A DNA stretch of 64,000 nt, taken from a virus. Below, in pieces: positions 58,323 through 64,000 of this stretch. Made by a program: the position numbers and the translations under genes. The DNA lies in IMG/VR virus record IMGVR_UViG_3300021406_000012, positions 1 through 64,000 of that record, one strand, 5' to 3'. The notes beneath the pieces were generated by a model. That model did no database searches. It worked only from the letters and a program-made list of their open reading frames with translations, and was not told the DNA's origin. Within the stretch, counting starts at the first letter, position 1, and the number at the start of each line of letters is the position of its first letter.

Positions 58323-58676
58323 ATGAAGCTTTTCATTTTGCCAGCTGTCGCCGTCCTGCTCGCGACCAGCGCTTATGCGCAGGACAAATCCATCGTCCTG
58401 CCTGACGGCAGCACTCTCAGCATCGACAAATCGCCGGGAGAGATCACCGTGTCGAAAGAAGGCGAGCATCTGTCGTGGTCGCACACTGTGAGCCACAACG
58501 GCTCAGTGTCGGCCGCCGCTAACGCATCGGCGACCGGCACGAATTTCGCCTATGCGCGGGCCAGCGCGACTACCAGCGCGAAGGAAAACGCCAACGGAAA
58601 GTCCATCGACATCGCCCGCGCCCGTGCGGTGGCGATTGGCAATTTGACATCGTCGACCTCGGCGACGACCAAGTAG
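58323..58676 (+). CDS. Secreted small protein 3
   Basis: 117 residues: signal peptide 1-19 (KLFILPAVAVLLATSAYAQ), then SIVLPDGSTLSIDKSPGEIT and a second half of alternating Ala/Ser/Asn (SAAANASATGTNFAYARASA) that could form a repetitive beta structure. Part of the three-gene secreted set. GGGAGGCGACA precedes the ATG. Confidence 0.7.
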   Translation: MKLFILPAVAVLLATSAYAQDKSIVLPDGSTLSIDKSPGEITVSKEGEHLSWSHTVSHNGSVSAAANASATGTNFAYARASATTSAKENANGKSIDIARARAVAIGNLTSSTSATTK

Positions 58677-58696
58677 TTCTATGACGGGGGAAAGCC

Positions 58697-59443
58697 ATGC
58701 ATACGGCGGCCCGGTATTCTCTAGCGTTGGCAGGGCCGATGCTGGTGATGCTGTGGTTCGTCGAAACGCTGGCTGACCCCGTCCCTGGCCGCATCCACCG
58801 GATCGCCGAAGACGCTGACTATTTCGTTTCATCGGTCACTGAGGCGGTTAAAGCGATTTACGGCATGCCTTGGCCGCCGGGTAAGAAGCCGCCACATCGT
58901 CCTGTCTCGAAGAAGGTGCGCGAAGTGCGCCGTCCGCTGAACTTGGGCGGGCCGATCAACCAGACGAGCACCGACGAGTTCCACAAGGTCGGACCTGATT
59001 CGATCATCAATCCCTGCTACGCCTGCAACACCACCGAGCCGCCGCTGCCGTCGTTCTTTTCCGTCTCGGGAGGCGGCGGTGGCTCATCAGGCGGCGGCGG
59101 AACGCAGGACCCGACCACGCCTTGCATGACGGCGCTAGCGGGGGATGGTTCGTGCCCGACGCCGTGCGAGCCGAACGATCTGCTGTGCGACCAGAATAAG
59201 GAAGACACCGCAGCTGGCGCTCTGTCGCCGTCGCTGGAGAAGCTCCTCGATCATGGCGCCCCGGGCGTCGGCGACCCGCCCCACATTGGCGGGTTCTCGG
59301 GAGGCGGCGGAGGCGGCGGCGCAGGAGGCAGCGGCACTATCCCCGAGCCGTCCACATGGGTGATGCTGATCTTTGGCTTTGGGCTGATGGCATGGATGAG
59401 TCGACGCTCCATCGCGCGGCGGGCTTCTTCGTCAATGGACTGA
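58697..59443 (+). CDS. PEP-CTERM exported protein with Cys-rich middle
   Basis: 248 residues. An N-terminal hydrophobic segment (SLALAGPMLVMLWFVETLA) acts as signal or anchor. The middle has CYACNTTEPP and CPTPCEPNDLLCDQNK with Gly-rich linkers. The end IPEPSTWVMLIFGFGLMAWM followed by SRRSIARR is a canonical PEP-CTERM signal. It is the second such protein here, with a different body. Likely exported and sorted by a host exosortase. The end overlaps the next small gene. Confidence 0.88.
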   Translation: MHTAARYSLALAGPMLVMLWFVETLADPVPGRIHRIAEDADYFVSSVTEAVKAIYGMPWPPGKKPPHRPVSKKVREVRRPLNLGGPINQTSTDEFHKVGPDSIINPCYACNTTEPPLPSFFSVSGGGGGSSGGGGTQDPTTPCMTALAGDGSCPTPCEPNDLLCDQNKEDTAAGALSPSLEKLLDHGAPGVGDPPHIGGFSGGGGGGGAGGSGTIPEPSTWVMLIFGFGLMAWMSRRSIARRASSSMD

Positions 59444-59562
59444 TCGCGCTCGCGCTCAGCATGCTGATCTGGAGATTGACCGGCAACGTCTTGGGCTGGG
59501 CCGTGCTGTTCGGCCCAGGCACCGCGCTCGTGATCCGGGGCATTGTCTTGCTGGTTCTCTGA
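59392..59562 (+). CDS. Small membrane protein, possible holin
   Basis: 56 residues from ATG 59392 with two hydrophobic helices (AGFFVNGLIALALSMLIW; VLGWAVLFGPGTALVIRGIV) and a short loop. It overlaps the PEP-CTERM gene by 52 nt in another frame and is followed by the endolysin gene. Size and place fit a class II holin, but the 60298 gene is an equal candidate. Confidence 0.6.
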   Translation: MDESTLHRAAGFFVNGLIALALSMLIWRLTGNVLGWAVLFGPGTALVIRGIVLLVL

Positions 59563-59579
59563 TCGTTCTCGAAGAACGA
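59563..59579. repeat. Perfect palindrome TCGTTCT-CGA-AGAACGA
   Basis: 7-bp arms with a 3-nt loop between the small membrane gene and the endolysin gene. It may be a short mRNA hairpin or a binding site. Spacing does not fit the alphaproteobacterial SOS box. Confidence 0.6.
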
Positions 59580-59644
59580 ATCGCGACCGTCATCGGACTA
59601 TGGCATAAGTGAGTTGGGCTAGCCGTTCGGCAATGGGGGAACCC

Positions 59645-60301
59645 ATGCCGTATGATCGTAAGCACTTCTTCGACACTGTCCGAAAGGATCTCTTTCGCGG
59701 CAACCTGACCCAGTCTCAGGTAGATGGCCAAAATTTTTTATTGGAGGTGTGGGAGAAGCACTTCGAGGCGGCCAATCCCCGCGACGGCACCAACTGGCTG
59801 GCCTACGCGCTGGCGACTTTCTTTCACGAAACGGCTGAGACAATGCAGCCGATCGAGGAATACGGCAAAGGCTCCGGCAAGAGCTACGGCCAGCCGGCGG
59901 GGCCGCATGGCCAGCGATATTACGGGCGCGGCCATGTGCAGCTCACCTGGGAAGAGAACTACAAGAACGGCCAGAAATTCCTCAAGGACCGCTACGGCGT
60001 CCACGCCAATATCCATCCCGAAGCGCACCTGATGCTCCACTCCCAGACCTCGGCCCTGGTCAGCTTCGATGGCATGGTGAATGGCTGGTTCACCGGCGTC
60101 GGCTTGCCGAAGTATTTCAACGCCTCGACTGAAGATCCGCAGCAAGCGCGCCGGATCGTCAACGGCACGGACAAGATGGACCTGATTGCCGGCTATTACT
60201 GGAAGTTCAAGAAGGCGCTGAAACAGGTGCCTGCGACGACAATGGTCGAGGCGGAATTGCCTGGGCTCCCCGAGGCTCCGCCGATGCCAGAGCCGACATG
60301 A
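59645..60301 (+). CDS. GH19-type chitinase-like endolysin
   Basis: 218 residues. WLAYALATFFHETAETMQPI carries the catalytic Glu (HET, about residue 62), then KSYGQPAGPHGQRYYGRGHV and QLTWEENY match GH19 lysozyme-like enzymes that cut peptidoglycan. No signal peptide, so it needs a holin. Start ATG 59645 follows GGGGGAACCC. Two small membrane genes flank it, forming a lysis module. Confidence 0.88.
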   Translation: MPYDRKHFFDTVRKDLFRGNLTQSQVDGQNFLLEVWEKHFEAANPRDGTNWLAYALATFFHETAETMQPIEEYGKGSGKSYGQPAGPHGQRYYGRGHVQLTWEENYKNGQKFLKDRYGVHANIHPEAHLMLHSQTSALVSFDGMVNGWFTGVGLPKYFNASTEDPQQARRIVNGTDKMDLIAGYYWKFKKALKQVPATTMVEAELPGLPEAPPMPEPT

Positions 60302-60606
60302 CCCCCAGCGACGTCGTCCAAGCGCCTCCAATCCCGAAGCTGGTCCCCTATCCTGGGGCGATCAGCATTGCGCTGCTCATCGTTTTTTCGACGGCCTTGA
60401 TCTTTGTCATCGGCAAGTACGATCCGACCGGCGGGCCGCTCTCGATCTCGATTCTGGTCGTGCTCTCATTTATCGGGGTGGCGGTTTTTTGCTTGTTCTT
60501 CACCATCCCGAACGATGAGATTACGAGCGGCGTGATTGGCGGCCTGATCGCATCATTCGGCGCGGTGGTCGCCCACTGGCTGGGGAGAAAGGACAGCCCC
60601 AAATGA
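60298..60606 (+). CDS. Holin-like membrane protein
   Basis: 102 residues with three hydrophobic helices (about 22-40, 50-68, 77-94) and a charged end HWLGRKDSPK. Coupled by ATGA to the endolysin gene and to the next gene. Number of helices and position fit a holin that lets the endolysin reach the wall. Confidence 0.75.
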   Translation: MTPSDVVQAPPIPKLVPYPGAISIALLIVFSTALIFVIGKYDPTGGPLSISILVVLSFIGVAVFCLFFTIPNDEITSGVIGGLIASFGAVVAHWLGRKDSPK

Positions 60607-60785
60607 GCCTCGGAACCATCCTCATCATCATCCTGATCGTGATTCTGATTGGAGGCGTCGGCCCGCGCTTCTACTCCGGCGCGCCCTGGCAACCGGGCTA
60701 CGGCTTCGGCAACGGCGGCATCGGCCTCGTCGGCGTCCTGCTGATCATCGTCGTCGTCTTGCTGCTGACAGGCAGGCTAGGCTAG
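60603..60785 (+). CDS. DUF3309-like small membrane protein
   Basis: 60 residues: helix (LGTILIIILIVILIGGVGP), Gly/Trp-rich turn (PWQPGYGFGNGG), helix (GLVGVLLIIVVVLLLTGRLG). This fits the DUF3309 family of small bacterial membrane proteins. In this place it may assist lysis; a role is not proven. Confidence 0.75.
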   Translation: MSLGTILIIILIVILIGGVGPRFYSGAPWQPGYGFGNGGIGLVGVLLIIVVVLLLTGRLG

Positions 60786-60795
60786 TTTCGATCCA

Positions 60796-60823
60796 CGCCC
60801 CTTCTGCGGGGCGACTCGGTTTT
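60796..60823 (+). terminator. Terminator of the late operon
   Basis: Stem CGCCCC (60796-60801) / GGGGCG (60808-60813) with a 6-nt loop, followed after 6 nt by TTTT. Placed 11 nt after the last rightward gene. Short stem and T-run make it moderate in strength. Confidence 0.55.
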
Positions 60824-60829
60824 AAAAGA

Positions 60830-60932
60830 GGGAGACCGCGCTTCCGTAGGAGGTAAAAATCTATTGAAGGCGGTCTCCCGAAGTGCCCCCAGGCGAGGCG
60901 GCGCCGGGGGCAAACCGGGTTGTGGGACCCGG
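60830..60932. repeat. Cluster of three hairpins in convergent intergenic region
   Basis: GGGAGACCGC (60830-60839) with GCGGTCTCCC (60870-60879) encloses 30 nt; TGCCCCC (60884-60890) with GGGGGCA (60906-60912); CCGGGT (60915-60920) with ACCCGG (60927-60932). No T-runs follow. They separate rightward late genes from leftward genes and may be a structured RNA or a double barrier to transcription. Degenerate operator-like sequences follow near 60937-60975. Confidence 0.65.
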
Positions 60933-61004
60933 CTCAATTCGCGTGTAACGCAAATTTGAACAATTTGCACGTTCTGTTTTCGCGTTAGGCCTGGGGAAAT
61001 TTAC

Positions 61005-61367
61005 CTACGACAGCTCGATCAACTGCTCAGCGATGGCGTAGGCCGTGTCCGCGTCCTTCGTCGACCAGTCGCTGATCGGGCTCTCGCCCCGCCGATGGAT
61101 CGCCAGCGCGACCATGAGAATGGCGTCGCGCCGCGCCTCGGAGCGCTTCTTGGCGTTGCCGTTGGCGGCGGCGGCGATGCCGTGGTCTGCGTCGCCCAGG
61201 ATCTCCTTTTCGCTCGGCGGGATGGCGCCGAGCATGCGCTTGAAGGCGGGGATCTCGCGCGTGGGCTCGCGCGTCGGGGTCGCGGGGATGCCGACGCCGG
61301 CGCCGGCGCGAACCTCGGCTTGTCCTTCGATGGTGGGTCGCCACGTCTGGTTCAACTCGTCATTCAT
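61005..61367 (-). CDS. Hypothetical protein
   Basis: 120 residues, MNDELNQTWRPTIEGQAEVR onward, with a C-terminal helical part (KRSEARRDAILMVALAIHRR, then DADTAYAIAEQLIELS). Its start overlaps the stop of the 61364 gene. Last gene of the leftward set from the right edge. No family recognised. Confidence 0.65.
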   Translation of the reverse strand: MNDELNQTWRPTIEGQAEVRAGAGVGIPATPTREPTREIPAFKRMLGAIPPSEKEILGDADHGIAAAANGNAKKRSEARRDAILMVALAIHRRGESPISDWSTKDADTAYAIAEQLIELS

Positions 61368-61639
61368 TTCAGTTGCTCCTTTAGCTTGTTGAGGCCCCTG
61401 GCCCGGTCAGGGTCTTCGGCGGGCGGCTCGTCATCGAGCTTCCAAGTCGGCGGCAGCTTGACGATCTCGACCTTCCAGTCGTGGTCTTGCTCCTCGGCCC
61501 GATGGACGAGGGGCTGCGGCGCATAGGCGGTGAAGCAGCGTTGCGGAAAAGGGTAGTGCCAGATGCTGTGCATGCGACATGCGGCGGCCGGGTCCGTCGC
61601 CAGTGTGATGGCGATCACAGCCAGGGCCGCGCGCCTCAT
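61364..61639 (-). CDS. Small exported protein
   Basis: 91 residues from ATG 61639 after GGTGGAGC. Signal peptide at 1-20 (RRAALAVIAITLATDPAAA), then CRMHSIWHYPFPQRCFTAYA and a helical basic end. Two Cys in the mature part could form a disulfide. It may be a periplasmic phage accessory. The longer frame upstream reads as the shadow of the next gene. Confidence 0.7.
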   Translation of the reverse strand: MRRAALAVIAITLATDPAAACRMHSIWHYPFPQRCFTAYAPQPLVHRAEEQDHDWKVEIVKLPPTWKLDDEPPAEDPDRARGLNKLKEQLK

Positions 61640-62166
61640 GCTCCACCTAGAACTTCGAGAACCTGGGCGAACGAATGATTCCCCTCTTGCACATTGCCGT
61701 GCGTCTTCTCCAGCCACTCGCCCGTGTCCATCATGTACGGGGGGATCAGCACGAGGTCGCTGCCGTCGTTCTTGACGCGGACGAGGCCGACGAATCCGGT
61801 GCGCCGGATCAGCCACGCCCGCAGCGCGGGATCGCGATGGGCGTCAGGAAATTTCGGATCAACCCAGATCTGGACGGCGGGGATTTTGATCTCGCCGAGC
61901 TTGGGGTCCTGTGCCGTGACGAAGTCGGGCATGACATCGATTACATAGCCGGATCGATCCGGGCGGCGCAGATCGCCCGTGTCTTCGCCTTGCAGCCAAA
62001 TGCAATTCCATAGGCCGCACTCCCACGGAAACCCTTTCTCGGGCTTGTGATAGACTTGGCAGCCTGAGTGGCGCTGGAATTTGCAGCGCGTGTTCGCTGG
62101 CTTGTTGACGCCCTTTACGGGCAACAATCGACAGCACAACGAACATGATCCGCATGTTCTGTTCAT
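61636..62166 (-). CDS. Cys-rich YkgJ-like protein
   Basis: 176 residues. CGSCSLCCRLLPVKG, then RCKFQRHSGCQVYHKPEKGF and ECGLWNC, gives seven or more Cys in the first 60 residues, as in the YkgJ-type metal-chelate family. The rest is beta-rich. The family is frequent in prophages and its role is unknown. ATG 62166 follows AAGGATGAGTCG. Confidence 0.7.
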   Translation of the reverse strand: MNRTCGSCSLCCRLLPVKGVNKPANTRCKFQRHSGCQVYHKPEKGFPWECGLWNCIWLQGEDTGDLRRPDRSGYVIDVMPDFVTAQDPKLGEIKIPAVQIWVDPKFPDAHRDPALRAWLIRRTGFVGLVRVKNDGSDLVLIPPYMMDTGEWLEKTHGNVQEGNHSFAQVLEVLGGA

Positions 62167-62206
62167 CGACTCATCCTTCTTGAGGGCTAGGCGCGCCCCC
62201 GGTAGC

Positions 62207-62731
62207 TCACTCGCTGATATCGCCGAGCATGACGCCGCGAAAGGCGTCGTGGCGCGCTGGGACGCAATTGCAGAAGTCGAGCATCGGCATGATCTGCTGA
62301 GCCTCCATCATAGCCTGCGGCGCCTGCGAGTTCAGCGCGTTCATCAATCGCCGCTGCGTCGCCTCATCCATCTGTCTGGCGACCAGAGGCCTACCCACGC
62401 CCACCGTCAGAGGCCCGCCGGCCCCGCCGCCAGTGACCATGATCTGCGGCGGCATTTCGGTGATGTACCGCCGCGCCAAGAGATCGCGCTCCAGGCGATG
62501 GCGCATCTCCTGCGCATGAATCTGGGCTTGAAGCCGCCTGTTCTCGTCGAGCAGCTCATCGACCCGGCGTTCCTCGTCGAGTAGCTCATCGACTCGGCGT
62601 TCCAGCGCATCGATCCTCGCATCGTACTCGGCGAGACTGAGCGTCGGCTCTGGCTCCGGGTCCGGTCTCGGCCCCTCAAACCGGGCGAGTATCGCGGTCG
62701 AAACGAACGCGAGCATGTCTGTGAGTGTCAT
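62207..62731 (-). CDS. Coiled-coil protein with duplicated heptad
   Basis: 174 residues. An acidic coiled coil at about 35-85 contains RRVDELLDEERRVDELLDEN, an exact 9-residue repeat that is also visible in the DNA. The rest is Ala/Gln/Met-rich with a CNC near the end. The start overlaps the upstream stop (TAATG). Function unknown. Confidence 0.65.
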   Translation of the reverse strand: MTLTDMLAFVSTAILARFEGPRPDPEPEPTLSLAEYDARIDALERRVDELLDEERRVDELLDENRRLQAQIHAQEMRHRLERDLLARRYITEMPPQIMVTGGGAGGPLTVGVGRPLVARQMDEATQRRLMNALNSQAPQAMMEAQQIMPMLDFCNCVPARHDAFRGVMLGDISE

Positions 62732-62988
62732 TAGGCCTCTCCCTCTTCAAACAGATCCATCGTCTGCGGGACGACGAACTTCGACTTCACGCCTAGCGCA
62801 TCGAACTCGTTCCATTCCAGGCGCATGAAGGCATCTCCGGCAGGCTCGCCTCGCGCCTTGGGGATCGTGCAATAGGCCTGAATCCCCCAGCTCTTCACCG
62901 TATTGACCACGAGGATACAGCGGAACCAGTGCGCCGGTCCGTCCTCGTTAACTTGAATCAGGTCACCTTCCGAAACCTCTTTGCGCAT
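62731..62988 (-). CDS. Hypothetical phage protein
   Basis: 85 residues, MRKEVSEGDLIQVNEDGPAH onward: WFRCILVVNTVKSWGIQAYC, then MRLEWNEFDALG. A small beta barrel is likely, and I recall similar proteins from phage genomes without known role. Its start lies 26 nt inside the preceding frame. Confidence 0.65.
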   Translation of the reverse strand: MRKEVSEGDLIQVNEDGPAHWFRCILVVNTVKSWGIQAYCTIPKARGEPAGDAFMRLEWNEFDALGVKSKFVVPQTMDLFEEGEA

Positions 62989-63190
62989 TGGGCGCGTCCT
63001 TCAGCTGTCGTTCCTCCAGCGCGTCGAGCCGCGCTATCAGCCATCCAATCTCCCGGCGATATTCCCGGATCGCGTTCAGCGTTAGGGTGACGTTCTTCTT
63101 CGTCTTGAGCGCGTACCAAGCGCCGAGCCCTACGGCGATCAGGATCACGATCTGCATCACGGCAGTGGCGAGTTGGAGCCACGCGATCAT
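62963..63190 (-). CDS. Membrane-anchored small protein
   Basis: 75 residues from ATG 63190 (MIAWLQLATAVMQIVILIAV), with one N-terminal membrane helix and a charged coiled-coil tail (IREYRREIGWLIARLDALEE). I chose this start because it overlaps the upstream stop (ATGA). The layout resembles i-spanin-like or small phage membrane proteins, but it is far from the endolysin gene. Confidence 0.65.
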   Translation of the reverse strand: MIAWLQLATAVMQIVILIAVGLGAWYALKTKKNVTLTLNAIREYRREIGWLIARLDALEERQLKDAPNAQRGFGR

Positions 63191-63399
63191 TGGATCGACT
63201 CGATCCATCGGATGACCGCAGGCGAATCATCGCTCATGGCGTGCATTGTACCGGCCAAGATCTGAGCGTGGTGGACCTTCATGTCCTGCCGGCGGTTGAC
63301 CTCGATGCCGATCAGGCTGACCGCGTGCTGGAGATCCCCGGCGCGCGCCAGCTCCAAGGCGCGCCTCTTCAGATCGGCGAGCCACTCCTCCTTGGTCAC
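63187..63399 (-). CDS. Hypothetical protein, GTG start
   Basis: 70 residues from GTG 63399 (VTKEEWLADLKRRALELARA), helical with INRRQ-like and HHAQILAGTMHAM segments. GTG overlaps the previous stop (GTGA). Unknown function. Confidence 0.65.
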   Translation of the reverse strand: MTKEEWLADLKRRALELARAGDLQHAVSLIGIEVNRRQDMKVHHAQILAGTMHAMSDDSPAVIRWIESIQ

Positions 63400-64000
63400 C
63401 GCGCGCCCACCTTGTCGGCGACGTTGCGCCATGCCTTGAGCTGGGCCAGGGAGATCCGCGCCATTTCATCTGGGGGTAATTCGTTTACCCACCGCTCCAG
63501 CTCGGGACGGCCTTTCTTGGCCATGTCCGCGCCGCGCTCTTCGACCGGCGGCGTCAGGAGATCGGGGGCGGAACCACCGGGAGCCGGCGCGGGGGTTTGC
63601 GATGCTCCCGGTGGCGCCTGTGAGCCGGGAGAGTGGCGCCCTTCCGGCTCTGGCGGCGCGCGGTGCGAAGGCGCGCCATCCGGGGCGGGGGGGATCTCCG
63701 CCCTGGATTCGAGAGGTTGCGCGGCCCCCTCGTCTCCGGCGCCTACTCCGGAGATGTCATGGGGGGCCGCGCGTTCCTGCGACAGGGGAGTCGACACCCG
63801 GTCAGCAGAACCAAATTCACCAGTCTCGGGATCGACTCCGACGAGAAGCTCTAGGCGGTCATCGAGTACGCTCGGCGCTTGAATACGGTCGGCGCGATCT
63901 CGCTCGACATTATATAGCTCATCGTCGCGCGATAACAAACCCATGATGTCGCTGGACATCGGCAGCTGCTTGGCGTGCCTCCTCGCGATCGTCTTTTTCG
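63396..64000 (-). CDS. Pro/Ala-rich hypothetical protein, probably cut by window edge
   Basis: The frame from ATG 63959 gives 187 residues, but it stays open to the window edge with a natural-looking helical sequence, so the true start is probably outside. A Pro/Ala/Glu-rich linker fills the middle; the folded end (KKGRPELERWVNELPPDEMA, RISLAQLKAWRNVADKVG) is helical. No family recognised. Confidence 0.6.
   Translation of the reverse strand, partial: KKTIARRHAKQLPMSSDIMGLLSRDDELYNVERDRADRIQAPSVLDDRLELLVGVDPETGEFGSADRVSTPLSQERAAPHDISGVGAGDEGAAQPLESRAEIPPAPDGAPSHRAPPEPEGRHSPGSQAPPGASQTPAPAPGGSAPDLLTPPVEERGADMAKKGRPELERWVNELPPDEMARISLAQLKAWRNVADKVGAR

Noticed and set aside
59078-59095. Minus-strand CTGATGAG like the hammerhead core
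   Set aside because: It lies inside a Gly/Ser coding repeat of the 58697 gene; no GAAA and stem partners are present on either side.
59563-59579. Palindrome with GTTC/GAAC as an SOS (LexA) box
   Set aside because: Half-site orientation and 5-nt spacing do not fit the alphaproteobacterial GTTC-N7-GTTC box.

Overview
The window (64 kb, GC-rich) is almost entirely the genome of a tailed double-stranded DNA phage or prophage of an alphaproteobacterium. The phage call rests on a terminase pair, portal, scaffold, gpT-type major capsid protein, head-tail adaptors, three tail-fibre genes, giant ejection proteins and an endolysin/holin set. No tape measure, tail tube or sheath gene is visible, so a short-tailed (podovirus-like) particle is the best reading. 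A serine recombinase suggests a temperate life style. The host guess rests on GC content, ATGA/GTGA gene overlaps and two PEP-CTERM proteins whose sorting tails look alphaproteobacterial. Both window edges cut through genes, and no clear host core gene is present, so integration cannot be judged.

Layout. 1-6.7 kb: leftward early operon with an SNF2-type helicase, an ArdC-like antirestriction protein and many small unknown proteins. Three complete type II hammerhead ribozymes (3809-3869, 5895-5960, 6179-6241) lie in gaps between its genes, each 3-4 nt after a stop codon and 15-31 nt before the next start. 6.7-8.9 kb: mostly non-coding control region with an HNH gene, TGTCC/GGACA repeats and a phased GTGCC array just before the terminase genes. 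8.9-11.3 kb: packaging genes. 11.3-14.6 kb: accessory genes on both strands, including a membrane-linked HNH protein and the serine recombinase. 14.7-31.4 kb: head operon with small genes, portal, Ig-like protein, SleB-type hydrolase, Acb2-like CBASS inhibitor, GroES-like protein, scaffold, capsid and adaptor. 31.5-54 kb: tail fibres, adaptor, tail hub, GNAT protein and the 2111- and 639-residue ejection proteins. 54-55.9 kb: small regulators and membrane proteins on both strands. 55.9-59.5 kb: a block of secreted proteins including two PEP-CTERM proteins. 59.6-60.8 kb: GH19 endolysin, holin-like and DUF3309-like membrane proteins. 61-64 kb: leftward small genes of unknown function.

Control. 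A palindrome TTGCA-N5-TGCAA occurs seven times exactly and twice with one mismatch, always between genes and often inside a recognisable promoter. It is probably the operator of one phage repressor. Many leftward genes share a GGAGTCGA ribosome-binding leader. Terminator-like hairpins sit just before the ribosome sites of two late-operon segments, which suggests antitermination. The most novel-looking system is the set of hammerhead ribozymes that would cut the early polycistronic mRNA into separately capped-by-hairpin units.
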